Shown here: one piece after another, positions 32,371-43,167 of the stretch
Numbering within the stretch: position 1 is the first letter of the stretch
How the letters are laid out: every line of letters begins with the position of its first letter
From: Chara braunii
Taxonomy: Eukaryota; Streptophyta; Charophyceae; Charales; Characeae
DNA length: 64,000 nucleotides
NCBI GenBank assembly: GCA_003427395.1
Contig: BFEA01000321.1
Span: 237,384-301,383 of the forward strand
Direction: 5' to 3'
Translations under genes and position numbers: made by a program
The notes under the pieces: model-generated
What the model saw: the letters and a program-made list of their open reading frames with translations, nothing else
The model's database searches: none
Told to the model about the DNA's origin: nothing

Positions 32371-34563
32371 AAACTCTCCTTCTTCATCTTGGCCCAGGCA
32401 GGCATCCTCTCCTTCATCTCATCAGCCACGCCTGTGAAGGAGGTGCCTAAAGAGACTCTAACACAAGCAGTCTCTGGACAACTGTTTAGGCACCGACCTG
32501 CAACCTCTGCCATAGGCTCATGTGGTGTGGGAGTTTCTTGCCGGCTCGCGCTCATTTCCCCACATGGCCTTATGGTAAGGGCAGTTGCGACCCCTACCAG
32601 CGGCTGCCTTTTGCCTATTGGGCAGCCCATCGGGCCTCCCTATACTTTGGACAAAATTGAATGATGTGGCCAGGGTCACCGCAAAATACGTATTGCCCCT
32701 CATCCACGCGTTGCTGCCATACGCGTTGGTCCAGACCCAAGTCTTCCCAAGGCCGGCCCTGTGGCAGCCCTGGTGCCAACCACTTCTCCTATAGGGTGAC
32801 CTACTACCCCTATTAGGTGACCAGTTGCCAGAACGGTTTTGCGGGGGACCTCGACCCCTTCTTCCCGCTTGGCGGTTTCCTCCTCTACCGCCAACCCCCT
32901 GATCGCCCTGGGGACGGCCACCTGAGGCCCGGCCCCCTTGGCCTTGGCCTCCTCCTCTACCTTGCGACCTCCCTCCGGCCGCGACAGCAGCGTAAGTCCT
33001 CCCCTGACTATCACTACTGTCCTCCTCCTCCAGCCCCCACTCAATCTGCTCGTAGGGGACTTCCTCCACACTACCCTCATCTAATGTAAGGAGCAGACAA
33101 TCCTTGGTCTTGATCTGCCCAGAGATAGTGCGACCCTTCCACTTTTTCCCTTTGTCAAGGTCCTTGTGCCAGAAAGTGGAAACTGGCATGGACCGCACTT
33201 CAAAAGCTACCATTTCCCTGCTCAATGCATCATAGGTCATGGTAGGCTGCTGGCTCTTCTCAAAGAAGTGCCCGCGTAACGATTCGGGCATGGCCCGGTA
33301 GAAAAGGTTGACCAGTTGGGTCTCTGTGACCCCATGGTCAGGCACAGCCACTAGCTCGTCCATTACTCCCTTGAGTGCCCTGACACTCTTCCACTGACGA
33401 GAGTGGATAGTCTGCAATCTATCGGAGGCTTTGACATTGCGTGAAACATCTGTGAATCGTTAGTGCAATAACTTAAGGAAATCAGCGAGGGGAGTGAACA
33501 CGGACTAAGCAACTACATCATCGTTGCAATTTGCAGCGCGGACTAGGGAACGGGCAAAACTGGCGGCTTCCTCTTTTAGCGCGTGAATGGCGACCAGAAC
33601 ATGCTCATCTGGGGAGACCTTTTGTAGGTGCACATAGGTCTTAATGTTAGCCTCCCAATTGTCAAAGTTTTCTTCCTTCTTCCCACTGTAGGAATCGGGG
33701 AATTTGACTTTGACAGGCTCCCTACAAGGGCGTACTTCCTCCTCCTTGGGAGCGGCCAGTTTGGCGCCCTCTATGGCACCCGTGCAATAGCGCTCTGTGT
33801 TCTCCAGACAGGCCTTCACCTCTAAGCCCACCACGGGCACTAACTCTCGTGCAAACTCCCTGAACCCCAACCGTATTGAGCGCAGTGCAATGTCATGACT
33901 TCTAGTGAACTGATAATGCTCTTCCTGAGCCTGTGTCAGGCGCTCTATATTCCTCGCCATGATCTCCATTTTCCCCAACAAGTCCACCTGCGTCACCATC
34001 TGGTCTCTCTGTTTCTTTACCTCCTCCAATTCCTTCGCCGCTTGACTCACCGCTTCCAATCTCGCCTTCCTCTCCCGCGTCAGCCGGAACTTCCATTCTA
34101 TCCTCTTATCATCCTCTATGGCCTGACGCTTGAGTGGGTCTTCTTCTGCCTCCCACTCTTTCATGGCCGCCTCCTGTTCTTCCCTGGGCACATACATTAG
34201 TGCCTCCTCTTCTTCTCCCAGGGATAAATTTGCAACCCACTCTGTAATCTTCTTCTCCAACTGCTCATCTTTTGTCCCACTGGATTCCCCTCTTTGCTCC
34301 CTTCTCCTCCTCTCCAGCGGCGGGTCCTCCTGTTCATCCTCCTCTTCCACCGCCTTTAATTTCTCTTCTTCTTCTTTCTTTAATCTCTCCTTCTCTCTGG
34401 CCATCTCCTTTTCAATCTTCTTCAACTTCCCCGCCTGGTCCTCTATCAAGGCCTTCTTCTTGGCCTCCTTCTTCTCTCTTCTCTCTTTTAGGATAGCGGC
34501 GGCCTTTGCCTCCTCTTCTGCTGTATAAGGGGAGGTACTCTTTCCAGTACGCGTGTCAACCAT
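32371..34563 (-). pseudogene. gag of the Ty3/gypsy element
   Basis: The start is taken at 34563 (MVDTRTGKSTSPYTAEEEAK). A long Lys/Glu-rich coiled-coil region comes first, then a capsid-like region (KFPDSYSGKKEENFDNWEAN, and QLVNLFYRAMPESLRGHFFE after the stops). Two in-frame stops (about 33505 and 33460) separate the halves without a frameshift. The tail is Gly/Arg-rich, and the zinc knuckle near 32660-32700 reads YVFCGDPGHIIQFC in another frame, with the first cysteine changed to tyrosine. Gag would form the particle and bind RNA. Confidence 0.85.
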
Positions 34564-35287
34564 GGTGATAGGTGCACAACCAAGTAACGGTTCCACTCCT
34601 CAACACTTAGACGTCCCCCCAGACTAACCTAACTTCGTACTGACTCTCTATGGACCACATAATCCTACCCTTCGTTCCAGCCAGATTACCACGGCCGACG
34701 GAAGCTTTCGCAACCACAGTCCTTGCAATCCGGACCCAGATGCCCAGCACCTGCGGTCAAACCCACCTGGCTTTCACTCCGATTCAGACCCTGTCAACTA
34801 GGGGCACTAGCCTAGACTCTAAACTACCGCCGTCACTACAGAACCTGTTGTTGATCAGGAGGCATTTAAGGAGATCCCCCGTAACTCCTCAAGAATTCTT
34901 TAACGTCGCAGACAGGACGACGCGATCAGCAGGTTCTCTCAAGACGTAGACGGCCTGTTGTGCAGCCCACATCTCGGATTTCGGGCCTACCACACCGAGC
35001 AGCCCGTCGGTCAGTACCGGTCCTTGGGAGGGTTCGTGTCCTCCGGGACAGTCGCGTCGTCAGACACAGTCTTTAGCCCTGCTCCGCCCGGTAGGGGTTT
35101 GGTCAACAAGGTCCTATCCTTCATACACGGAGTCCTATCACCTAGACAGAAGAGACTCAATGCAAAAAGAAGAGACAGACAGACTCAGACTCAGCAAGTA
35201 CCATAGGGTGAGTGCACATCCATAGGAAGAGGGGATAGGCTAAGGGCTTGGCGAGATTATACCAACTCCAGCTTGGTCAAAGTTGTA

Positions 35288-35394
35288 GTCAGCAGCTCCG
35301 GTCAACGCCTTGGTCAACGCTCTGGTCAACGCCCGGTCAACCCTCTGGTCAACCCTCTGGTCAACGCCCGGTCAACCCTCTGGTCAGCTATGGC
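35288..35394. repeat. Short tandem repeat in the element leader
   Basis: About eight units of CTGGTCAAC(G/C)CC lie between the 5' LTR side and gag. Confidence 0.85.
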
Positions 35395-35422
35395 TGCCGG
35401 CACCTCCTTCCTCGCCAACCTC

Positions 35423-35965
35423 NNNNNNNNNNNNNNNNNNNNNNNNNNNNNNNNNNNNNNNNNNNNNNNNNNNNNNNNNNNNNNNNNNNNNNNNNNNNNN
35501 NNNNNNNNNNNNNNNNNNNNNNNNNNNNNNNNNNNNNNNNNNNNNNNNNNNNNNNNNNNNNNNNNNNNNNNNNNNNNNNNNNNNNNNNNNNNNNNNNNNN
35601 NNNNNNNNNNNNNNNNNNNNNNNNNNNNNNNNNNNNNNNNNNNNNNNNNNNNNNNNNNNNNNNNNNNNNNNNNNNNNNNNNNNNNNNNNNNNNNNNNNNN
35701 NNNNNNNNNNNNNNNNNNNNNNNNNNNNNNNNNNNNNNNNNNNNNNNNNNNNNNNNNNNNNNNNNNNNNNNNNNNNNNNNNNNNNNNNNNNNNNNNNNNN
35801 NNNNNNNNNNNNNNNNNNNNNNNNNNNNNNNNNNNNNNNNNNNNNNNNNNNNNNNNNNNNNNNNNNNNNNNNNNNNNNNNNNNNNNNNNNNNNNNNNNNN
35901 NNNNNNNNNNNNNNNNNNNNNNNNNNNNNNNNNNNNNNNNNNNNNNNNNNNNNNNNNNNNNNNNN
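35423..35965. other. Assembly gap (N)
   Basis: 543 undetermined bases cover the inner end of the 5' LTR and the primer-binding site. Frames drawn across the gap have no meaning. Confidence 0.99.
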
Positions 35966-36804
35966 GGCTCATCGCCTGTACAACTCTCTGTCGTCACTCA
36001 CTCAACACTGCTGTTCGCACACACTCACTAGGATCACCCTGGATACCTCACACGCATCACTCTGCACACTCACACACACCCGCACACACCTACAGCTATG
36101 GCGGCTATGGNNNCTNCTACTCTATCGCTATGNCTAACTTCCTTCTNGCCCACTTCGTCCTCGGGCTCACTGCAGACCACCTCGCACNAGTCGCTATGGC
36201 AGCGCTTCCGCATGGCTCANNCAGGAATGAATGAATGGCTGGGCGCTGCCTCCTGATTTATACTTCTGTAGTTTGCTGGTCTGGCCCTTTTCCCTCGGCC
36301 CATTATGCACACAGTCCCGTATGGTACTTGCTGGATTGGACTGGGACTGACTGGACCGTAATGCTGAATGCATGGGGTTGGACCGCAACCTCGCTGCAGT
36401 CGCACTGCCAACGCACTGAGGTTGGCTCCACCACTTGCCCGCTTGCCTCTGTCTAAACGTGGACCTACTCCGAAAGGCCACTTCCGGAAGTCTGTAGACT
36501 TGGCCTTTCGGTACTGTAGCAGCTACGACCTTGACCTTTCAGGACTGTAGCAGCTACCACCTTGACCCTTCGGACAGGCTACAGCTACGACTTCTAGAAC
36601 TCACTAGGACTCCTATCCGACAAGTCCACAGATCGAACCCCTACCCCTACACCAACCTACGACAGACAACAACAACTGTCAAAACACCGGTCACGGGTTC
36701 AAACACTCGGGGTCAACACCAATACTGTACACAGGTAAGGTGAGAACTAGGGATCGAGCCCTAGGATCTGCACTCGCTACTGCTGACATGTGAAAACCGT
36801 TTCA
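35966..36804 (-). repeat. 5' LTR of the Ty3/gypsy element, inner end in gap
   Basis: It aligns with 29784-30734 with only scattered substitutions plus an extra TGTAGCAGCTACCACCTTGA unit. Several single Ns are present. The conserved TATA box is at 36257-36262. Confidence 0.92.
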
Positions 36805-37257
36805 CTGGTTTGTAACCACTGCCAATTTATTCCTCAATCCCAGCCCCCAGGTCATCAGAAACCATCTTTGTCTCTTCCTACCCGGCTTTTTCCTTAGCAC
36901 ATTCCGATCCCAATCGACCAAAACCGATGTACGCAACTGATGGCGAATTGCCAACTGCATCTGTTGTGGCAATACTGATTCGTTTCTGAAAACTTTGGCG
37001 TTCCATCCGTGCCATAATGTCCAAAAAGCATAATAGACCTAGCTACGTGGGCTACGTACCGCCATTCTGGTTTACTGTTTAAGTGCTTCGGCAGCCGTCC
37101 GGTTAAAATCCACGCATCGGTTCACACCAGGACATTATTGGTCAGGTTCCTCCAGTGCTCCCTCCACCAAGTCCACAGCTGTCGAGCTATTGGACAGTCC
37201 AGAAGCAAATGTCGGATGGATTCCTCTCCGAAATCACATTGTGCACAAGCCAAATCT

Positions 37258-37328
37258 CTTTTTTTTTTCTTTTTTTTTTCTTTTTTTACCATTTCTCGAT
37301 TTATGCGTGTCGTCCTTGCGCAGGGGCC

Positions 37329-37360
<32 letters not shown>

Positions 37361-37381
37361 ACGGATGTCCCGAAGGACATA
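37258..37381 (-). pseudogene. U6 snRNA retrocopy with A-rich tail, 14-bp target duplication
   Basis: The minus strand reads GTCCTTCGGGACATCC through AATTGGAACGATACAGAGAA, GATTAGCATGGCCCCTGCGC and CATAAATCGAGAAATGG, nearly the plant U6 consensus, then an A-rich tail. CACAAGCCAAATCT is present on both sides (37244-37257 and 37382-37395). This shows insertion by target-primed reverse transcription, so it is a retrocopy and not a U6 gene. No upstream promoter element was seen. Confidence 0.93.
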
Positions 37382-37840
37382 CACAAGCCAAATCTACTTC
37401 CATTCCTTGTTCTCGTACCCAAGAGGCAAGAGGTCGTGGGAATAATCCCTCGGGATAACCTCCCGAGGAAACCAGCGCGTTTCCTGGACGCAAGAAGTTG
37501 TAGTTGAGCCCACAGAGCCTTCAACATGTCTCCTTGAGAGCTATCTGAGGGGTCCAAGATTTGCAGCCGTTTCCTCCAAGTCTGTTCCTCTGATTCCGGC
37601 GGAGGTTTTAGCATCACCGAACCCAGTTTTGGTGTTATGTAGTGTTCGATTGAGATCTCCTTCTGCTTGGGGTCAGTTGTTTCCCAGTAAAAGCTCTGTG
37701 GCTCCGAGCGCATCTGGTCCACTGGGATTCCCCTGCTTTACAGTCTTGCTGGTTTCCCCCCTCGCCAATTAGAAGGAATTTCCACCCTCACTTGCGCGCT
37801 CGCAAATCCTCCACCGGTCGTTGTGTCGCTGTGCCTTCGT

Positions 37841-37918
37841 AGCAGATATATCTTCCTGTGTTGGTCTGCAGTGCCTACGAATGGGCACTGCAGACCAACA
37901 CAAGAAGTTATATCTGCT
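37841..37918. repeat. Hairpin with 35-bp arms inside the LINE
   Basis: 37841-37875 and 37884-37918 are complementary with about two mismatches around the loop TACGAATG. It interrupts the LINE coding sense, so it is a later insertion. No target duplication was found. Confidence 0.85.
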
Positions 37919-38541
37919 ATCACTAGATAGGCCCAAATCCTCCACAATCACTAGATCTCCTTCATCTGATATCACCCATGCATAAGCCTCATCCTCACCA
38001 TCGGCATTCGCCAGTTGGTACCAAGACTGATTGGCGAAGCCATCTTCCAAGAGCAGATTATTCCATTCATCTGGGATAGCGGTTCTCAAGTCTGCTGCTC
38101 TTGGCCCGACCTGTCTCAGTCTCCCTAATTTTCCCCCCAGATCATTCCCTTCGGTTAAATTTTCTGGGTGATGTTCACCAGGCAATTTTCTCTGTGACAA
38201 TCTCTATAACCAGGACTCCCTCCACTGCTTCAACCAACTGGCCTACTGATAGCTCAGTTTGTACACCCCCCCTGGACTAAACTGAACTGTTGAAACTTGA
38301 AATACAGACCAGGTGCTGAGTTCGAACTCCACTGGAAGCAGATGGGTAAATTACTAAAATAGTAAAAGTAGTTTAAAGTACTGCAATTCTGAATTACCTT
38401 GGGCTGGACAGTTCTATGAGATGATGATATCTCAAGGCCCTCACCCTGACAAAAGAAGAAGAAGAGGACTTCAGAGCTTTAGTAACTCTCCCTACAACAG
38501 TTCACCCGTCAGGGTTGGAGCAGCAGCAGTCAGGGCTGTCA

Positions 38542-38652
38542 CTACCGTCTTCACCCGAATAGAACACCTGGTCATTATCGCTGCATCTGGACTGAAAGTT
38601 GGGCCAAATGCAGCTATAATGACAGGGCGTTCTATTCGGGTGAAGATGGTAG
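38542..38652. mobile_element. Hairpin MITE (CTACC family), copy 6, best preserved
   Basis: 111 bp from CTACCGTCTTCACCCGAATA to TATTCGGGTGAAGATGGTAG. Inner arms GGTCATTATCGCTGCAT and GCAGCTATAATGAC pair, leaving a loop around ACTGAAAGTTGGGCC. Confidence 0.92.
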
Positions 38653-38754
38653 GCAGCCATGGTCTGTTCCTTTGTTGACAGTTGCATGTCTCTAGTTTGC
38701 TCTTTGGCTGTGGCAGCGTGAACCTACAGTCCGTAAAATATTAAAAAAAAAAAA

Positions 38755-40269
38755 AAAAAAAAGAGTCGAGCGTCTGGTGTCGGGGTGGGGGGATATTTTT
38801 ATGCTTTAGACGGGGTGGGGGATATTTTTATGCTTTTGTTCGTCACAGGCGCCCCAGACAGAATGCAGTGGTTGGCGAATCTGTTCACAATCTAGGAACA
38901 GTGGCCCCGACCTGCAACTGGGGTTGAGGTGGAATATCACTTGCCGTATGATCTGTTAGTGGACTCTGCAGACTGTCGACTATTCCACCTCCTGATAAGT
39001 CAGTCAACGACAGCGGAACAGTGTCACCCACCTCTGTTTCTTGCCCTTTCTCCTTTGCGTTTTTTTTTTTAACGGCCGGTCATTATGTGAGGAATAAGCC
39101 CTCACGTGGCCCTAGCCAACATGCACACGATCTGGGCTGAGGCCCCCAGCAAGCATCGTGCCCGCCCTAAGTGAAGGCGGGCCTGAATATCCACGAGAGG
39201 CCCTTATCTCAGCAACTAATTTCCAAAGTGGGTATCAGACAGTTGCAGCACGCCAGTTGGTTGAAGAGCAACGTGAGCCACTCCCTGGTCTCCTTCCAGA
39301 AACAGCAGCCGCGTCAAGCAGTTGAGCCCAGGGCCGGGTGGTGCGCCCTGGGCACACGCAGTGTGAGGCCGACACATCACGAAGTGGCCGCGGGCGAATC
39401 AGAATGCAGCGTTGTCGTCACAGAGGCCCAGCGAGCCAATGAGAAGCCGGCAAACACTTTGGAGCGTGGAGGCTGCCTAGACGTGCCCAACCAGAAAGGG
39501 CCCAGGCCCCCAACTGTCGGACAGGGCCTGGATGCAGACACTGGGGCCCGACTGGAAGCTACTGGGAACTTCCTCAGCCAGGCCCACGCAGCCAAACAGA
39601 GGCCGCGACTTCCATATAGGAAGGTCGCTGGCCAGTGGCTGGCATTCTGGCAGGCAATGCGGACACACTGCTGCGCTGCTGCGCAAGTGTCTGCATGTGC
39701 GCTGCTGGCTGGGGCACACGCGGGCACTATGAGGTGAGAGGGGCCTTGCAGGGCAGCGGGCGCACGGCGGCCATAGCTGGGCTGCAGGGGCGCATGCGGG
39801 TGGTGGGCGAAGGGGGTCTTCGGGTAGGAGGCGCATGAGTGGGTGGTCAAGGTCTGAGGAGGGGAGGAGAGAGAACGTACCTGGCGTATGTGGGGAGTCG
39901 GCATTGGTGTTGACGTCGTGAACATTGGTCTTCAACGTCGGAGTGATCCTGTTGCAAGAATGTAGAATCTGATAGGCTAGATAGACTCAGTAGAGTAGGC
40001 TGGCCGCTGGGCGCTAGACAGAGATGAGTGACATTGGATACTGTGTTCGTGGGGCCTGACGGCGGTAACATTGGCACTCAAGTTCACTGCTTTGGCCTTA
40101 TTTGGATGGAATCTTGGTGCATTTCAGCTTGATTTTCAGCAGAACTTATTCCAACTAGGAAGAAAAGCGGTTACTTGGACCCTTTGTGTGTTCATGTAAT
40201 GGAAAAGGTAAGAACTGAAGGAAATGAAATCTCCGATCTTATTCAGCAATTTATACAAATTTAAGGACC
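38755..40269. other. No gene recognised; repeat-D copy and short tandem repeat
   Basis: GACGGGGTGGGGGATATTTT is nearly duplicated at about 38780-38836. Repeat D lies at about 38885-39075 and ends in a T-run. A 188-codon plus-strand frame at 39171-39737 has no recognisable domain and falls in GC-rich sequence, so it is not called. Confidence 0.45.
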
Positions 40270-41085
40270 TGCCAAACACGGACTGAGACACACAGCTGAT
40301 TTCTGAGTTTTTCCAATGGAATGAAAGCCTTGCTGAGTTTCCCGCTTGTTGCTAAGTTTTCTAAGTCTGTGTGTGTGTGTGCGTGCTTGCGGGTCTGCGT
40401 GCCTGTCTGAGTGCTTGCCGGTTTGAGTGTGCATGCAACCCGCAAGGGTACTCGTCCGTACGGGAGGCCCCAAGGGCCGGTACGGACCTGTGGCCATGAC
40501 ATTGATGGTTGCAGCGGGGAAAACACTTAAGTTGTGGGGGAAGAGCCCCGCGGCACTTAGAGCAGCAGGAAAACAATCAAGTAGCAGGTAGGCCGGTACC
40601 ACACCAAGTAGAGGTAGATGTGCCGGGTACTCGAGGCCAAGCAGAAGAAGACAAAACTTGGCAGTTTTAGAGGCCCAGTAGTTGTAGGCTAGGTCTACGC
40701 GGGTACCAGTCCGACCAGTCTGAGTCAAGGGCATATATGGGCAATATCAGAGTCTGCAATGATGTTTCCTTCCGAAAGGGAGGGGGTACCGGTTGCTTGG
40801 AGGCTGCGCGGCCTGGAAGTCACCGCCCAATAGGCATGCAGGCCGCTATATCTCCAGGAGGAGCGAAGTGCTCCTCCTCATTCTTCGGTGTGCAAGTTTG
40901 GCGACACACTGATTGGAGCGCGGGCTGGCGCAGCGCTAGCTTGGAGCAGTGCTGCTAGGGAGAGAGGAGCGCCCAGCTCCCCACTGCAGCTATGGTGGAG
41001 GAGGACGGGCTGGAGGAGAAGGAGGGAGAGGACAAGGGGAGGAGAACACCAGACGTACTTACCTGGCTATGGAGGATGCCATCTA
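40270..41085. repeat. Repeat G, copy 2
   Basis: Counterpart of 27583-28330. The stem after CTATATCTCC is a perfect 9-bp helix (40856-40864 with 40870-40878) whose bases differ from those of copy 1, although both helices are perfect. On the minus strand a CCAG|GTAAGTAC donor-like word lies at one end and GTGTCTCAG near the other. Confidence 0.8.
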
Positions 41086-41668
41086 CGCCGGAGGATTCCC
41101 AGCTGTCTATCATCACCACACAATAGAATATTATCGGAATAACGTACGTATGGGGCCTGTGGAGATATGGCTAGTCCTACCGCCGGACGTACCCGTGTGG
41201 CAAGGTTCGGCCGACTATGCTTGGATCAGGACTGAATAGAGTAAGTAGGGCTCTACTTAGTCCACTATCCGCAACCACTGTCCAGTAAGGTCACCTCTGT
41301 CTGTAATAGACTGTAAGGTGATGGTCCTTAGTGGATAATAAGGTAGGACCGTGGGAGTAGAGGTGCGCCCCCGGGACTACGAAAGTGGTAGGCTGGAAGG
41401 GACGTTCCATAGGAATACATACCGCACAGCCAAGTGCCGAAGGCACACCCCTCATATGTCTAGAAATCCAACCTGGGCTTAAAATTTAAAAAAAAAGGAG
41501 GAAAGGGACTAGGTAGTCAGGTTGGTCTGCCGCCCACCAGCGGGGCTGAAGAGGCCTCAACGTTTTGTCCTCTCATGCTTATCTTCTCACCTGCTCAGTC
41601 AATCCCCTGGTTCCAGCGTAATCAATGGTGGCAGGAAGACTGTGTTGTCAGATGCCTACATGTTCATT
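41086..41668. other. No gene recognised
   Basis: A plus-strand frame from ATG 41071 gives a 56-residue product (MEDAIYAGGFPAVYHHH start) that I do not recognise. The rest shows nothing definite. Confidence 0.35.
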
Positions 41669-41748
41669 GGGACGCTGGACCCGTTTTCCAGCAGGTGTTT
41701 CTCCCCACCAATAGAATGGAGCAAGTTCTAAAAATAAAATAAAATAAA
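41669..41748 (+). mobile_element. SINE-B, short form, plus orientation
   Basis: GGGACGCTGGACCCGTTTTC, CTCCCCACCAATAGAATGGA and an (AAAAT)n tail. Confidence 0.75.
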
Positions 41749-41750
41749 TC

Positions 41751-41754
<4 letters not shown>

Positions 41755-41810
<56 letters not shown>

Positions 41811-41811
41811 N

Positions 41812-41878
<67 letters not shown>
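41755..41878. repeat. (CT)n microsatellite
   Basis: About 120 bp of CT with one undetermined base. Confidence 0.98.
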
Positions 41879-41881
<3 letters not shown>

Positions 41882-42290
41882 TGCTCGCTTGCTCTCTCGT
41901 GCTCTCTCATCTGTTTGTTGGTGTTTCAAGATCTGTGTCTGGCTTATGACCTCTTCTTTTTTTTCTTCTTTTTTTCTTTTTTTAAGACCTTGGTAAGTGT
42001 GTGCTGTCTTTTTCGGTATAGACTGTTTTGTGCATATGTGCGTGTGCGTTGGGGGGGGGGGGGGGGGGAAGTTTCTCTCTTCCTCATTTGGACATGTTTC
42101 ACAGGGACATGCTGGTGCCCATGTGTGTATGAATTTGTAAAAGAAGAATCACAGGTGGAGAAGAACGAAAAAGGAATATCCCCTTTGTAGGATTACAATC
42201 CGTATTATGTGATACTGGTGCATGATTTTTGTAATCTGTGGCCCGTGTCTGTTAGTCAGGGAAGTAAATGAAATGGTTACTCAACTTCTC

Positions 42291-42786
42291 AGGGCATGCT
42301 CACACGGGGACCAAAAGTCTCAAAAATTTGAGGCATTTGGTTCGTTTTTTTTTAGACATTTGGTCCCTGCGTGATCACACAGGCGGACCTCGTCCAGAAA
42401 GGACAAAGTCGCAACCCTGACACTTTGCACTCAGGGCAAGTGCGCCCGGTCACACGGGGGAGGACCAAACGAAAAGATGGAAATTTTTTAATTATTTTTT
42501 TGCTTTTTTTTCACGCTATACTGGGCCTTCTCTACAACGTACATGTTCCTGGTCGCACTTTCAGTTGTTTAGCGGGCTGTCTTCTTCGTCTACGATTCTC
42601 TTCAATTCGCGAACATAGAAAGAAAAAAAAGCGAAAGGTAATTTGAGACCACGTCCTGAGGTGGTCTCAAAAAGGGTCCGCCCTCGGCCCTGCAGGCCGG
42701 GTCCGCCCGCGGCCCTGCAGTGTGACCCGAAAAATGACTCAAATTTTGGGATTTTGGGTCTTTTGGTCCTCGCGTGAGTATGCCCT
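42291..42786. mobile_element. MITE of about 495 bp with GGGCATGCTCAC ends
   Basis: Left AGGGCATGCTCACACGGGGA and right (reverse complement) AGGGCATACTCACGCGAGGA are inverted repeats that continue through ACCAAAAG and an AAATTTGAG region. CTCAG on both sides (42288-42292, 42785-42789) may be a 5-bp target duplication. Interior hairpin GAGACCAC/GTGGTCTC and a GC-rich direct repeat lie near 42645-42720. No ORF. Confidence 0.82.
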
Positions 42787-42886
42787 CAGTTTATGTTCAG
42801 AAGGAGAAAGCATAACAAGCGCACTTTATTATTTTTATTGAATTATTATTATTATTTAATAAATTTTACGAAAACACACCCAATTT

Positions 42887-43006
42887 CTTTTTTTTTTTGC
42901 CCCAAAAATTTGGACCATTTCTCTATTTATGGGTGTCATCCTTCTGCAGGGGCCATGCAAATCTTGTCGGTATTGTTCCGATTTTAACGTATGTCCCGAT
43001 GGACCA
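42887..43006 (-). pseudogene. U6 snRNA retrocopy with tail and target duplication
   Basis: The minus strand reads GGGACATACGTTAAAATCGG, then CAAGATTTGCATGGCCCC, TGCAGAAGGATGACACCC and ATAAATAGAGAAATGGTCC, then AAATTTTTGG and an A-run. CACCCAATTT (42877-42886) and CTCCCAATTT (43007-43016) flank it. Substitutions in the ACAGAGA region make it non-functional. Confidence 0.88.
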
Positions 43007-43047
43007 CTCCCAATTTTATTGAAATATTAAATTTTATTTGTTTTTGG

Positions 43048-43167
43048 AGGGTGCTACCCAAGATGATGCTAGGGGTGCTGATAGGAGCAGACACCACTAG
43101 CAGTCTCGGAAGGGCTCCGTCTATTGGTGAGGAGCAACACCTGCTGGAAAGCGGGTCCAGCGTCCCT
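43048..43167 (-). mobile_element. SINE-B, long form, minus orientation
   Basis: GATGCTAGGGGTGCTGATAG, then GGTGAGGAGCAACACCTGCT and AAGCGGGTCCAGCGTCCC. The A-tail is decayed. Confidence 0.8.

Larger units (their letters stand above)
29784..36804 (-). mobile_element. Ty3/gypsy chromovirus-type LTR retrotransposon lacking reverse transcriptase
   Basis: Two LTRs in the same orientation (TG...CA ends) enclose gag, protease, integrase and a chromodomain in Ty3/gypsy order. CTGG flanks both ends (29780-29783 and 36805-36808), a target duplication of four bases, or five (CTGGT) if the terminal base is shared. Reverse transcriptase and RNase H are missing: protease runs straight into the integrase linker. 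The LTRs are very similar, so insertion is fairly recent. There is no envelope gene. The element lies inside the 3' end of a LINE. Confidence 0.93.
29264..38200 (-). mobile_element. 5'-truncated LINE with poly(A) tail, split by nested insertions
   Basis: On the minus strand, the C-terminal part of LINE ORF2 (38200 to 36805) continues beyond a Ty3/gypsy insertion (29784-36804) into a 3' UTR that ends with AATAAA (29294-29299) and an A17 tail (29266-29282). A U6 retrocopy (37258-37381) and a hairpin (37841-37918) are also inside. Endonuclease and reverse transcriptase are absent, as expected for a 5'-truncated copy. The 5' boundary near 38200 is approximate. Confidence 0.82.
36805..38200 (-). 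pseudogene. LINE ORF2 C-terminal region (zf-RVT finger)
   Basis: The minus strand encodes, in pieces, a linker like that of the 3-11 kb LINE (WYQLANADGEDEAYAWVISD), then [18 protein letters not shown], and a zf-RVT finger ([19 protein letters not shown]) followed by a Trp-rich tail (YYAFWTLWHGWNAKVFRNES). The finger is cut by the U6 insertion. Frameshifts and a hairpin further disrupt it. Confidence 0.8.

Noticed and set aside
35248-36234. Open frames of up to 328 codons across the N gap
   Set aside because: The gap contributes no codons; only flanking LTR and leader sequence is real.
29784-36804. Endogenous retrovirus with envelope
   Set aside because: No envelope-like frame lies between the chromodomain and the 3' LTR.
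37258-37381. Functional U6 snRNA gene
   Set aside because: A target duplication and A-rich tail show a retrocopy inside a LINE; no upstream promoter element is present.
39171-39737. 188-codon plus-strand frame
   Set aside because: GC-rich DNA keeps several frames open here, and the product has no recognisable motif.
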